Assembly: GCA_963971535.1 (NCBI GenBank)
Contig: OZ020590.1
Coordinates: forward strand, 153,182,034 to 153,246,033
Source: Notolepis coatsorum
Taxonomy: Eukaryota; Chordata; Actinopteri; Aulopiformes; Paralepididae
DNA: 64,000 nt
Direction: 5' to 3'
Under the pieces are notes generated by a model. That model was not told the origin of the DNA, ran no database searches, and saw only the letters and a program-made list of their open reading frames with translations. Positions within the stretch are counted from its first letter, which is position 1, and every line of letters starts with the position of its first letter. Of the stretch, positions 34,549 through 45,924 are shown one piece after another. A program made the translations under genes and the position numbers.

Positions 34549-36480
34549 CGCTACTATCTCCAGCCTCATCCTTCTATCTCCAGCTACTATCTCCAGCCTC
34601 ATAAATCAAATCAAATCAAATCAAATTTATTTATAGGGCCCGACAACACACGTTAATGTCCCCATGGGCCGTACAGGTCTTCTTTAAACAAGTCAAGAAG
34701 AAAACATAACAATAAGTCAAGAACAGAACAAGAACACCATAAGGTCCAAACATTTTTAGATGAATGCAAATAAATGAAAGAATGCAAGCACTCCCAGACA
34801 TACCCCACGCGAAGGTAAGGAAAAACTCACTAAAACCTAACAATAGGGAAAAAAGCTCCACAGGCAGTGTGGAGGAGAGAAACCTTAGAAGGGCCATTCA
34901 AGGGGGGATCTCCCTTCTTAGATGTTGGTGATAGTAGTGTTGCAGACGGACAGTTGGTAAGCATGCACTCATGTGTGTGGTGAAACACAGATGAGTGCAT
35001 GCAATAGCAACTGTACATTTTGTAAGATTAAAGATAGAGCTAATAGCGATAGCAACTGAACATTTTGAAAGATTAAAGATAGAGTTGATAGCGGATCTAT
35101 TTGAGGCACAGGGGCGGCGCAAAGAGGGTCATGCATCTATCTCCAGCTACTATCTCCAGCCTCGTGCATCTATCTCCAGCTACTATCTCCCGCCTCATGC
35201 ATCTATCTCCAGCTACTATCTCCAGCCTCATGCATCTATATCCAGCTACTATCTCCAGCCTCATGCATCTATCTCCAGCTACTATCTCCAGCCTCATGCA
35301 TCTATCTCCAGCTACTATCTCCAGCCTCATGCATCTATCTCCAGCTACTATCTCCAGCCTCATGCATCTATCTCCAGCTACTATCTCCAGCCTCATGCAT
35401 CTATCTCCAGCTACTATCTCCAGCCTCATGCATCTATCTAGAGCTACTATCTCCAGCCTCATGCATCTATCTCCAGCTACTATCTCCAGCCTCATGCATC
35501 TATCTCCAGCTACTATCTCCAGCCTCATGCATCTATCTCGAGCTACTATCTCCAGCCTCATGCATCTATCTCCAGCTACTATCTCCAGCCTCATGCATCT
35601 ATCTCCAGCTACTATCTCCAGCCTCATGCATCTATCTCCAGCTACTATCTCCAGCTTCATGCATCTATCTCCAGCTACTATCTCCAGCCTCATGCATCTA
35701 TCTCCAGCTACTATCTCCAGCCTCATGCATCTATCTCCAGCTACTATCTCCAGCCTCATGCATCTATCTCCAGCTACTATCTCCAGCCTCATGCATCTAT
35801 CTCCAGCTACTATCTCCAGCCTCATGCATCTATCTCCAGCTACTATCTCCAGCCTCATGCATCTATCTCCAGCTACTATCTCCAGCCTCATGCATCTATC
35901 TCCAGCTACTATCTCCAGCCTCATGCATCTATCTCCAGCTACTATCTCCAGCCTCATGCATCTATCTCCAGCTACTATCTCCAGCCTCATGCATCTATCT
36001 CCAGCTACTATCTCCAGCATCATGCATCTATCTCCAGCTACTATCTCCAGCCTTATGCATCTATCTAGAGCTACTATCTCCAGCCTCATCCTTCTATCTC
36101 CAGCTACTATCTCCAGCCTCATGCATCTATCTCCAGCTACTATCTCCAGCCTCATGCATCTATCTAGAGCTACTATCTCCAGCCTCATGCATCTATCTAG
36201 AGCTACTATCTCCAGCCTCATCCTTCTATCTCGAGCTACTATCTCCAGCCTCATGCATCTATCTCCAGCTACTATCTCCAGCCTCATGCATCTATCTCCA
36301 GTTACTATCTCCAGCCTCATGCATCTATCTCGAGCTACTATCTCCAGCCTCATCCTGCTATCTCGAGCTACTATCTCCAGCCTCATGCATCTATCTCGAG
36401 CTACTATCTCCAGCCTCATCCTTCTATCTCGAGCTACTATCTCCAGCCTCATGCTTCTATCTTGAGCTACTACAGTATCT
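34549..36480. repeat. 33-bp minisatellite, about 41 units, with an inserted LINE-C
   Basis: The unit is CATGCATCTATCTCCAGCT plus ACTATCTCCAGCCT, 33 bp. The main array is 35131-36480; one or two units at 34549-34600 are cut off by the LINE-C insert. Unit length is a multiple of three, so both strands stay open for over 450 codons (HLSPATISSLM on plus, MRLEIVAGDRC on minus). Central units are almost uniform, and right-end units alternate CATGCATC and CATCCTTC types. Confidence 0.95.
34601..35130 (-). mobile_element. LINE-C 3' fragment with (AAATC)n tail
   Basis: On the plus strand AAATC repeats and AAATTTATTTATAGGGCCCG start the element; the same 500 bp occurs at 48456-48965. It is probably the 3' end of a LINE in reverse. 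It has no coding part that I recognise, so its clade is unknown. Confidence 0.7.
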
Positions 36481-36770
36481 CCAGCCTCAACGCCTCTGAT
36501 GCTCGTAACAGCTGTCGGGCACAAAGTGACTCTCTATTCATGACCGCAGCAGCATATGAGGGGAGTGGAGTGAAGTGGAACTCCATGGTGCCGTGATGCA
36601 GTGCAGATCCAGGCGTACTGTCTGTCGGCCACCGTGTCAAACCGACAACTGAAGTAGATTAATCCGCAGCTTCCTCTGAATCTGCACAATGGCCAACAAG
36701 AGGTTTCGCACAGGGACTTGGTGTGAAACTTAAGGAACACGCCTTAAAGGAACATCATTGGACATCATTG
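36481..36770. other. No gene seen
   Basis: Unique-looking sequence between the minisatellite and LINE-B. Confidence 0.5.
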
Positions 36771-37310
36771 GACGCTCTTAAAGAGCACCTATACGGGAGG
36801 CTGCAATTCAAAACTGGCCACCGTAAATGTCCAACCCCCCCCACCCCCTCCTAATAGACAGTCTCCTCCCCACCGTATGTATATATTCTCTCCCCACCGT
36901 ATGTATATTTCTCTCCCACCCACCCACCCCCTCCTAATAGACAGTCTCCTCCCCACCATATGTATATACTCTCTCCCCACCGTATGTATATTTCTCTCCC
37001 ACCCACCCACCCCCTCCTAATGTACAGTCTCCTCCCCATCATATGTATATACTCTCTGTTAGGATCTATGGGTAACAGTACTGTATATTTACATATCGTA
37101 TATGTCACAAATGTAACAGTACTATATACCTGTATGTCCCTATGCCATAAATGTCACTATGAATTGAAAATGGGGGACCCTGATGTAAACAAGACAAACG
37201 TCTTTCTCTGGTCTGCATCCCCTTAACAATGGTGTGTATTGAGCCTTACTGTATTGTACCCATTCTGCAATCTGTTAAATAAAGTTTTCATTAATTTCAT
37301 TCATTCATGT
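36771..37310 (+). mobile_element. LINE-B 3' fragment
   Basis: It begins in the last coding block (LKEHLYGRLQF-like, degenerate), then a 3' UTR with an internal tandem duplication of a CTCCTAATAGACAGTCTCCT block (36847, 36931, 37011), and a CATT tail near 37300. Confidence 0.8.
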
Positions 37311-37836
37311 GCTTACAGTCTTCTCCAGAGTCAGACAAGAAGATACCAATTTCCTCTCTGTGCGTTCAGTAGAAAGCTAACCGGCTGCAAGCTAGCCTAG
37401 CTTAGCACAAATGAATGGAAGCGGATATTGACCAGCTATCCTAGCTGTTGGCCAAAAACACCTCTCCCAGAGTTCTAAGGTAGGCTAGTGGTCCGTATCC
37501 ATTTCACGTCACTGATCGCAGCCTCACCGGGGCGGTTCCACTGGGTTTCATAATTGCGTCACAGACGGGTGTGTTTTCTCCTGTTCAGCTAGAGAAGCAA
37601 TATTTTTCGATAAAGAAAATGTACATTGTGCAGCTTTATAATGTTCCTTCAGCCACTGCCAAAATTGTCTGAGAAAATAATGTTTCCGATCAATTCACAC
37701 AAATGCTCCGTCGGTATGAATCTGGCGGGAAGTGCGTGGGCGTGGCGTAGCGGGATGTTGCTGCTGCTCAGGCCAGACTGGAAGGAATGATATAAATAGC
37801 TTGAAGAAAACAACGGCCATCGTTTAGATTAGAATG
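37311..37836. other. No gene seen
   Basis: It contains an AGTCAGACAAGAAGATACC word that recurs near 44590 and 44940, so part may be a MITE relative. Confidence 0.4.
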
Positions 37837-38039
37837 ATAGAATAGAATAGAATAGAATAGAATAGAATAGAATAGAAATACTTTATTTATCCAGAGGGAA
37901 ATTCGGCACTACACATCGCTCACATTAAACGGTAAACATTTAGGTAGTCAGAAACAAAAGTCACGAATAATAAGACGAATAAGAATAAAAATACGAATAA
38001 AATACGGGATATACATTTTTCTATGTTATGTATATGTAG
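37837..38039 (-). mobile_element. Rex1-like LINE 3' tail and UTR
   Basis: TAGAA repeats followed by TACTTTATTTATCC and GGAAATTCGG, which is the reverse of the tail seen at 1700-1762. The coding part of a Rex1-like copy in the same orientation lies at 40162-40700, with foreign sequence between. Confidence 0.7.
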
Positions 38040-39899
38040 CAGCCTGAATATTCTACAAAGTATTCAGTAGTGCTAACTAACTGTTACTTTCCCTGTGTGT
38101 GTATAACGTGTGATTAACAGTGTTCCTTTGGATAGCCTAACAGTGTTCCTTTGGATAGCTCGCCCAGTCTAACGACGAGGTGAGGTGCTACTCTTCTCCG
38201 GCTGCAGTATGGATTACTAACAATAACATTGAGCCCTTTTTCCCTTTCTGGAGCGGTCCTTGAGTGGGACCAGTGGACGTTGCCAGCAGGGGGCGGAGTG
38301 GCAGTGGTGGCAGGTGGAGCGGAGGAGAGAGAAGCAAGCAACGAGGAAGAGGGAGTTACCTGGAGGCAAAGGGAGTAGGAAGCTCTCTTCGACATTGGAC
38401 TTGACCGTGATCAGTCGCAGTTACAGTGGGTGGGCGCTCAAACGAGCCCCGTTGTTGGAGAGCCCCGTCGGAACGAGCGGCGGGTGACAAGAAGAGTGCC
38501 CCGTTGGAACGAGCAGCGGGTGATGAGAAGTACTTGCTAGTGACGGGTTATCCTAGAAGTATCAGCGATAGTGTGTGAGTAAGAGATATCGAACCGAAGG
38601 ACTAACGTCTAGAGTTAACGAGACTAACGTCTAGCGTTAGCGGGTTATAGTAGTTACTGTGTGCAGTGTATTAGTATGCTGCTAGCGGCTCCGTCTGACT
38701 TGAGTAGACTACCGGGCGCGCAGCGCTGAAGAGACCGGTGGTATAGCCAGCCACGTTGCGTTAGCAGTGTAACCGATATAGCAGGAGGGTGCATCCAGAC
38801 CCGAAGCTTAGCTGTGTTTAGGGTAGCAACAGTATTAGCTTGCGCGACAGAAGCAAGCCAGCAACAGCAGCGGTGGACGTTTCCCAGACGGTACGGAGGA
38901 CGCCTCTTCCCACCAGCAGAGGACGCCATCCAGCACGCTCCTCCAGCCAACCACTGCCTATGCTGTTCGCCCAGCCTGCTGGCTGTGCTCGCGGGATCAC
39001 CGACGCCATCTTGTCACCTGGACGAGCGGTGACAAGGGTGGGTCCGCCATCTTGGCTAAGTACTAACGGTACCACGTGTATCAACAGCAACGTCCATTCA
39101 AGTTAACGCTAACAACCAGTGTCTAAGGGGTACCCCGAACAATTTAAGCCGGCTTAGGTTAGGTTTTCTTTTGGTAACGTGGGCCCACATTTACTTGGTT
39201 TTATTTTGTTATTTGGTTATTTGATTATTTGATTATTTGGTTATTTGAACTCCCAATGTGTCTCTATTTTATGCCTGGGTTCCCCTAGTACAAGCGGGGT
39301 GTTTTAATGTATTGAGCATGCGGTGCCTACGGTGGGAAGAGCTTCCCCTACATTATAATAGCAAGAGCACCCGGTGCCATGTATTAATAAATACAGTGTT
39401 AAGTGTAATGGATAACATGCCCAGGCTTCAGTAAAAGCAGACATTATTAGGATCATTGTGTGTGTCTGTTTCTTCCAATTTCCATTTGCTATTCTAACCC
39501 CTGGGTAAATATTGTGACTGCATAATTATTTAACCCTTACACCCCATTCACAGAATAGCATTTGAAGGGTCTATACAGGTGGTCAAGGAAGGGTACTGCT
39601 TAAAGGGAAGCCCAATAATACTATTGAACTGACAGTCACTGGGTGTGGGAGGGCTGTCGGAGGTACTGGGGGAAGTGAGGGTGTGTGGGGAGCTACTGCT
39701 GACCGCCTTGGAAGGCGAGGGAGACCAGAGTACCAGTCCTCAGGTTAGTAAATCCTGGGCCCCATCCACTCCAGCTGCAAGCCCTCCAGAACGACGTTCC
39801 GGGCCAAAGACGGGGGTACTTATAGGTCCAATACTATAGTATCCTACTACCCAGTGTCTGTGTAATACTACTCCCACAAGCAGGGATAATCCACCCTTC
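38040..39899. other. CpG-rich block of unknown nature
   Basis: It separates the tail and coding end of a Rex1-like LINE, so it may be an insertion. It is richer in CG dinucleotides than its surroundings (38150-39100). It has short tandem duplications: GTGTTCCTTTGGATAGC twice near 38120, a GCCCCGT-GGAACGAGC block twice near 38462 and 38499, GACTAACGTCTAG twice near 38600, and TTATTTG units near 39200. It ends with an AATAAATACAGTG near 39386. No frame matches a known protein. It could be a non-autonomous LTR element or a leader; I cannot decide. Confidence 0.45.
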
Positions 39900-39910
39900 T
39901 ACATATATAT

Positions 39911-40150
39911 GTAACGGATGGTACCGTGAAGCGCAGTCACAAAGGACTTCAGATGTTGTGAAGTGACTGGGGTGAGTAGCGGTGCTGTGGCCTATGGGTT
40001 AAACTCACTCTCGTCCTCAAAAGACACATAGACACATTACAAAGCAGTGAATTCACCTCTTGGTATAGCGATCTGTGCTGTCGCCCGTGGCGTGGGAGAC
40101 CCAGGTTCGAAACTCCCTCGGCGCATCGAAAGTGACAATGTCACAACCGT
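39911..40150 (+). mobile_element. Short tRNA-related insertion, 11-bp TSD
   Basis: TACATATATAT at 39900-39910 and again at 40151-40161. Inside, near 40050-40125, is a tRNA-like stretch (GGTATAGCGATC and AGGTTCGAAACTCCC). The ends are also near-inverted (GTAACGG / CCGT), so a MITE reading is possible. SINE is the better guess because of the long target repeat. Confidence 0.55.
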
Positions 40151-40161
40151 TACATATATAT

Positions 40162-40700
40162 AAAATATACAGTAAGTGTACAGTAAAAAGTGTAAAATTT
40201 TACAATGTTGATTTAAAAGTAAAAGTCCAGGAAGATTAGATAGTACTGTCACCCTGTGCTCAGTGATGCAGTGAGGGACAGACTGATGTGTTATAGAGTC
40301 TGATGGCTGTCGGAATGAAGGACTTCCTGTGCCGTTCAGTGTTGCAATCTTGGGAGTCTTAGTCTAACACTGAACATGCTCCTTCTATCAGCCAAGTCCG
40401 TGTGTATAGTGGGTGGGAGGGGTTGTCCATGATGGCGTGGAGTTTAGCAAGGCTCCTCCTCTCCGACACCACTGCCAGAGTCTAGCTCCACCCCTACCAC
40501 GTTACTGGCCTTCCTGACCAGCTTATCCAGCCTGTTTGTGTCCCCCGCTCTCAGTGCGCTGCCCCAGCAGTTCACGGCATACAAGAAGGCGTCTGCCACC
40601 ACCGACTCATAGAACATCCTCGACATCCTTGTACAGACGTTGTAGGATGTGAGGCACCTTGACAGCGGCTGCGACACGTTGTTTGCTATTTCTGCTCATC
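40162..40700 (-). pseudogene. Rex1-like LINE, C-terminal RT region
   Basis: The minus-strand frame 40677-40444 has FYESVVADAFLYAVNCWG, TNRLDKLVRKASNVVGVEL, the block that follows the RT core in the LINE at 5686-6822. A frameshift follows near 40480. The 5' side is truncated at about 40700. Confidence 0.8.
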
Positions 40701-41238
40701 TCCTCATTACTTTGGATATGAGGAGGATTAAGTGCAAACTGTCAGCTTTAATCTGAGGGTAAATCCATATTGGATGGACATATTCTTAAAAAGAATAATC
40801 CACACTGTCCGTGGGTGCTCCCATTTCAGGAAATGAATATGAACCACATTTTGTGTATCTCCGTGATATGGACAGATTAGGATTATACTCATAAAGTTGT
40901 CATTTTTAATATGTAGTCAAAACCCTTAACGCATAATGGTTTGTGGAAGTGTAACACCCTCGGCGAGCTCCGTCTTCTTGCCAGGTTTTGTTTACAGCCT
41001 TTATCTCTATGAGAGTTCAGTTGGGTATTCTAGGCTGTAAATTGCTCAGAGAGAGAGCCTGGTTTATATGGCTGTCTAAATGAATAGCAGTAAATTGCTT
41101 TGAGGCAGCGTGGTTACAACAGGCGACACATACAGCAGGCTACACGGCTTGGCTTAAATGAATCAGAGAAAACTGTAGCAAGTTATCCAAGCTGCTTTGG
41201 ATGATATTGTTCCTGCCACAGTATACAAAGCTTTAAAG
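40701..41238. other. No gene seen
   Basis: AT-rich spacer, no recognised content. Confidence 0.5.
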
Positions 41239-42070
41239 TATGAATGAATGAATGAATGAATGAATGAATGAATGAATGAATGAATGAATGAATGAATGAA
41301 TGAATGAATGAATGAATGAATGAATGAATGAATGAATGAAAACTTTATTTAACAGATTACAGAATGGGTACAATACAGTACGGCTCAATACACACAATTG
41401 TTAAGGGGATGCAGACCAGAGAAAGACGTTTGTCTTGTTTACATCAGGGTCCCCCATTTTCAATTCATAGTGACATTTATGACATACATGACATCATGAC
41501 ATTTATGGCATAGGGACATACATGACATACAGGTATATAGTACTGTTACATTTGTGACATATAAGATATGCAAATATACAGTACTGTTACTCATAGATCC
41601 TAGCAGAGAATATATACATATGATGGGGAGGAGACTGTACATTAGGAGGAGGTGGGTGGGTGGTAGAGAAATATACATACGGTGGGGAGAGAATATATAC
41701 ATACGGTGGGGAGGAGACTGTCTATTAGGTGGGGGTGGGGGGGTTTGGACATTTACGGTGGCCAGTTTCGAATTGCAGCCTCCAGTAGGTGCTCTTTGAG
41801 AGCAGTTTTGAATGTGGGTAGGGATTCACATTCCTTTACAGCTTTGGGTAAGGCGTTCCACATTGATGTGGCATAATTGCAAAACGTGTTTAGTCCCTTG
41901 TTTGAGCCGAATCTGGGTTTAACATGATTTGTTGAGCTCCCTCTGGTGTTGTGGTCGTGGTATTCACTGACCTTTGGGAAGTATCGTATAGTGTATCTTG
42001 TAGACCAGGCCCATTGCAAGGTGCTGTACTCTGTCGTCTACTCTAAGCCATCCTAGGTAGTCAAAGTGGG
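41239..42070 (-). mobile_element. LINE-B 3' fragment with (TGAA)n tail
   Basis: TGAA run 41241-41340, 3' UTR, then the C-terminal coding block (KVSEYHDHNTRGSSTNHVK, MWNALPKAVKECESLP) at 42019-41753, with a small deletion compared with the copy at 11161-11748. It is truncated at about 42070. Confidence 0.85.
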
Positions 42071-42245
42071 CTATTTACACTGTAGGAATGCAGGACGTGT
42101 AGACAGTTGTCGAGTCGAATCCCTTTACTTCCGAACATGAAATAAATAACGTCAGTAGTTACATCCTTTTACCTCTAAACATAGAAGTCAGTTAGCCATT
42201 GAATATTTACATTCAATGGCTACAGCCAACATGTAAACACCATGT

Positions 42246-42457
42246 TGTAGTGATTGTTAATGGTACATAATTCACCCACGGAACTATTGTTAGGAACAAG
42301 AGTTCCGCCCGAACATTATATGAGGTGGCACTACCTGCCACCACAAGTCAGTCGACTGCAAGCAACGTAGCAGTAGCATGTTGTGTTTGTCTCACAAATA
42401 AATGCTGTTCGCTCTACCTCGAGCTACCGTCTCCGACTCCCATCTCTCGGCACTACA
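42246..42457 (+). repeat. Mag-like 5' LTR, 212 bp
   Basis: Near-identical to 44273-44484. An AATAAATG polyadenylation-like signal lies near 42399. Confidence 0.93.
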
Positions 42458-42458
42458 C

Positions 42459-42475
42459 TGGTGACCCCGACATTG
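42459..42475 (+). other. Primer-binding site, tRNA-Trp type
   Basis: TGGTGACCCCGAC starts one base after the LTR. It matches the complement of the tRNA-Trp 3' end over 13 bases. Confidence 0.8.
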
Positions 42476-42507
42476 GTCTCGCTGAAGTATCAGGGACCGA
42501 ACCGAAC

Positions 42508-44256
42508 ATGGCAAACGATGCCGTTATTCTTCGATTGCCAGAGTTTTGGGAGCATTCTGCTGCGGCGTGGTTCGCTCAAACAGAGGCGCAGTTCGCCCTA
42601 CGAGGGGTTGACGACGACGCCGCGAGATATTACCACGCCGTCTCGAGCCTCGGGAGCACTACAGCGGCGAGGACGGTAGGCATCATAAAAGCTCCGCCTG
42701 CCCGGAATAAATACGAGGCGTTTAAGACGCACCTACTCAGAATATTCGAGTTGTCACAGTCAGAGCGGGCCCGACGCTTGCTGGCTATACGAGGCTTGGG
42801 GGACAGCAAACCTTCGGAGCACATGGAGATGATGTTAAACCTGCTGGGTGCAGAACGGCCTGATTTCCTGTTTATCTAACTGTTTCTCAGGCACATGCCG
42901 CCACACGTGCAGACGGCACTTGCCAATACAGCGACTACTGATCCCCGTGCTTTGGCAGAAGAGGCAGACCGCTTCTACCTGGCCACTCGACACTTTGCCC
43001 CAGGGCTAATAGCCTCGACTCGCGGTTACACGCCGCAGGGGGGAGGGGCGAGGAAGAACAGGAGCAGCGCTGCCGCAGGCCTGTGTTTTTACCACGCGCG
43101 TTTCGGCGCAAGGGCGGCGAGATGCCGTTCCCCTTGCACTTTCGTCATAACGCATAAACGCAGACACCTGCGCCCAGTAGCAGCGGTGAGCGCGGATATG
43201 TCCAACCGGCTGCTTTTCATTAGAGACACACTCTCCGGTTGCAAATTCCTCTGCGACACCGGAGCTCAGAGGAGCGTCCTGCCAGCTACAAAAGAGAACA
43301 CCGCCGGCGATGATAGAGGTCCACGCCTGACGACCGCCAACGATACCCCTATCCGCACCTACGGTACAAGGACCGTGGAACTGTGTTTTGGGGGCCAGCG
43401 GTTCACGTGGGACTGCATCACGGCCGACATTTCGTTCCCACTACTCGGGGCGGATTTCCTGGGTGCACACGGTCTCCTCGTGGACATTAGACATGGCCGC
43501 CTAATAAACGCACAGACACAGGCTTCGTTGGCATGTGTCCGCGATGAGGCGACATACGGCGGCCTTCTTACAGCTTTCACCGACCACAAACCCCTCACGT
43601 TTTCTGAGTCAAAGGTAGCAAAGCCGTGGTCGGCACGACAACAGCTCACGTACGATTCCGAGTGCGCCGCGAGACACGTCGCCGAGAAGCCCAACGTCGT
43701 CATCGGAGCTGTACATCCGGACCTCGACTACGTCAACAGGGGCTCGGAACAGGCCTCCGACCACGACATCCAGGCCCTTGGGACTGCAGATTCCAGTCTA
43801 CACCTGGAGGACGTCGCGATTGGTCACTCGGGTCCGACGCTGCTGAATGACCTATCCACCGGACACCCTAGCCCACAGGCCCCTGAGGACTGGCGAAGGC
43901 TCGCCTTTGAGGTGGGGTACAACCACCACAAGATTGAACCCGCCCACGTAGACATTTCCCAGCCCTTAGAGCTGGCCCTCTCCCCCCGCCGAGGCCGTCC
44001 GCTGCTACCCCGGGACCCGCCTACGACGGAGCCGCCGTTGGCCTCGTCGACGTCTGTGCCCCCGGGTGTCAGGGAGGACGCGGGCGCTTGCGCCGCCCCT
44101 ACCTCCCCGCCCCTGGCTTTCCGCACTCACCGTGGCCGGTTCATGCCCCCGGGCGCCGTGGAGGGCGCAATCGCTTGCACCGCGCCCCCGGTTGTCCGCT
44201 CACGCCGCGGCCGAGTCGTTGTCTCTCCCCGCCGTGGAGATTTTGACCATGGATGA
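42508..44256 (+). pseudogene. Mag-like gag-protease fused to RNase H / pol remnants
   Basis: The chosen start is the ATG at 42508 (MANDAVILRLPEF), the first one that gives the family N-terminus. Gag shows WFAQTEAQFALRG and RLLAIRGLGDSKPSE. A single TAA at 42877-42879 splits gag in the middle of a block that then continues in the same frame (FLRHMPPHVQTALA). A LCFYHARFG motif follows, then a protease with CDTGAQRSVLP near 43250 and LLGADFLG. At about 43560 the frame jumps to an RNase H word, FTDHKPLTF, so RT has been removed. Pre-integrase and pol C-terminal wording follows, ending in a Pro/Arg-rich tail at 44256. The frame after the TAA is open for 453 codons in spite of the deletions. Confidence 0.82.
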
Positions 44257-44272
44257 ATTCTGGGGGGGCTTG

Positions 44273-44484
44273 TGTAGTGATTGTTAATGGTACATAATTC
44301 ACCCACGGAACTATTGTTAGGAACAAGAGTTCCGCCCGAACATTATATGAGGTGGCACTACCTGCCACCACAAGTGAGTCGACTGCAAGCAACGTAGCAG
44401 TAGCATGTTGTGTTTGTCTCACAAATAAATGCTGTTCGCTCTACCTCGAGCTACCGTCTCCGACTCCCATCTCTCGGCACTACA
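44273..44484 (+). repeat. Mag-like 3' LTR, 212 bp
   Basis: One difference from the 5' LTR: CAAGTGAG against CAAGTCAG. Confidence 0.93.
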
Positions 44485-44540
44485 ATGTAAACAAAACTAG
44501 TTTCCCAGAATGCCTAGTTTCTCCACTCTGAACCCAGAGT

Positions 44541-44840
44541 CTTAAAGGAAAACTCCAACATTTTGGGAAATTAGCTTATTTGCCATCTACCCTGGAGTTA
44601 GACAAGAAGATACGTACCTTTTTCTTCTCTGTGCATGCAGTAGGAGTAGAAAGACGTTGGGAACTAGGCTAATGGAGGAACCTACTTCCAGTGACTGACG
44701 CTAAGCTAGGCTAGCGGTGCACGTCTTCCTACTCCTACTGCATGCACAGAGAAGAAAAATGTATGTATCTTCTTGTCTAACTCCAGGGTAGATGGCAAAT
44801 AAGCTAATTTCCCAAAATGTTGGAGTGTTCCTTTAAAGGA
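44541..44840. mobile_element. Fold-back MITE, arms about 115 bp
   Basis: The left arm from TTAAAGG-AAAACTCCAACA through ACAAGAAGATAC to GTAGGAGTAG is repeated in reverse complement on the right with a few mismatches; a spacer of about 60 bp lies between. No coding sequence. The target site is unclear. Related words occur near 37330 and 44935. Confidence 0.85.
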
Positions 44841-45179
44841 GCCGTAACTTTGCTCAGGGTTTGGTGAATGTCTATATGTCCCAAGTGGGTCACCACAACA
44901 CCAACATTATGGGTAAAGCTCTTACTGTCTTCTCCAGACTCAGACAAGAAGATAGCCTATCTTAGAGTTTTAAGATAGGCCGATACGAAACGTAAATATT
45001 CATATATATATATATATATATAACATAACATACATTATGTACCTTTTTTCTGTGGTCGATTAAGGACTTTATTTACATTTTCTGATGAGACCGCATTGAG
45101 GTCACGGGCAACTCAGTCATGTGAATCAGTAGGTATTGCTGATTGGCTCAAACAAAGTCTTCGGACTATATCTCTCCTG
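44841..45179. other. No gene seen; (TA)n near 45002-45020
   Basis: Spacer with a short TA microsatellite and a further ACAAGAAGATA word. Confidence 0.5.
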
Positions 45180-45740
45180 AATGTAGAAGGTACGATTTTC
45201 TTTAGTATAGTGGCACAGAGGCTAGCAAACTATCTAGAAAGGAATTGGAATTGAAAGCAGGAATCCCAGGGTTTTCCGGATGCATAGAACACACAAGCGT
45301 GATATGGCACCAGATTCAATTAGCCAAGATAGAGAAAAGAGATTTAAATGTGGTATTTTTTTTAGACCTGGCAAATGTGTTCGGTTCGGTAATGCATAGC
45401 CTTATTTGGAGTGCGTTTGATTTCTTTCGAGTTCCAGGGGTGATTGTAAACTTGGTGGAAGCATACTTCCAAGATATTATAATGTGCTTTAGTACTATAC
45501 CCATTTTGCTTTAGTACTACCGATTTTACAACAGCATGGCAGAGACTAGAGATAGGCATTATGGCAGGGTGTACTATTTCCCCACTAGCATTCACAATGG
45601 CGATGGAAGTCATTATTGGTGCCTCAGAATGGGTGGTAGGTGGGGAGAGACGGCAGGGCGGGATGCGCCTCCCACCTATTAGGGCTTACATGGATGACAT
45701 GACATTAGTGACCAGGATGCCTGAATACTTTAGACAACAA
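45180..45740 (+). pseudogene. LINE reverse transcriptase fragment (YMDD type)
   Basis: Pieces in different frames read SLLNVEG and FFSIVAQRLANYL (near 45170-45235), GIPGFSGCIEHTSVIWHQIQ and FFLDLANVFGSVMHSLIW (45250-45420), then TAWQRLEIGIMAGCTISPLA and IRAYMDDMTLVTRMP (45540-45720). These are RT blocks up to the catalytic YMDD of a non-LTR element different from the other LINEs here. Several frameshifts and stops make it a relic. The clade is not certain. Confidence 0.75.
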
Positions 45741-45924
45741 ATGTTTGTTTCCGCGTCTCTGATTGGCCAGGTCATTTCTGGTCATGTGACATGTACATTT
45801 GAAGATTAGTTTCAATAAAGGCGGGGAGGATTATTTGACGTGTGATGAGTGTTTTATTTCCCTCTTGGCTTTTCTCTTTATTTTTTGTTGTGTTTTTAGA
45901 AGACGACGATTATAATGCCATTGT

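Larger units (their letters stand above)
42246..44484 (+). mobile_element. Mag-like Gypsy element, internally deleted, TSD ATGT
   Basis: Two 212-bp LTRs (42246-42457, 44273-44484) with TGTAGTG...CACTACA ends differ at only one site that I could find. ATGT flanks both ends (42242-42245, 44485-44488). The interior is only 1815 bp: gag and protease remain, RT is deleted, and pieces of RNase H and the pol C-terminus remain. A primer site fitting tRNA-Trp and a G-run polypurine tract (near 44260-44272) are present, so it keeps the cis signals needed to be moved by a related element. Confidence 0.9.

Noticed and set aside
34241..34656. Poly-His, poly-Ser, poly-Ile and poly-Met proteins
   Set aside because: Translation of a TCA microsatellite.
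35097..36524. Open frames of about 475 and 454 codons on opposite strands
   Set aside because: They lie wholly in the 33-bp minisatellite and exist because the unit length is a multiple of three.
38814..39106. Possible small genes in the CpG-rich block
   Set aside because: Frames of 70-90 codons on both strands with no domain or splice context that I could support.
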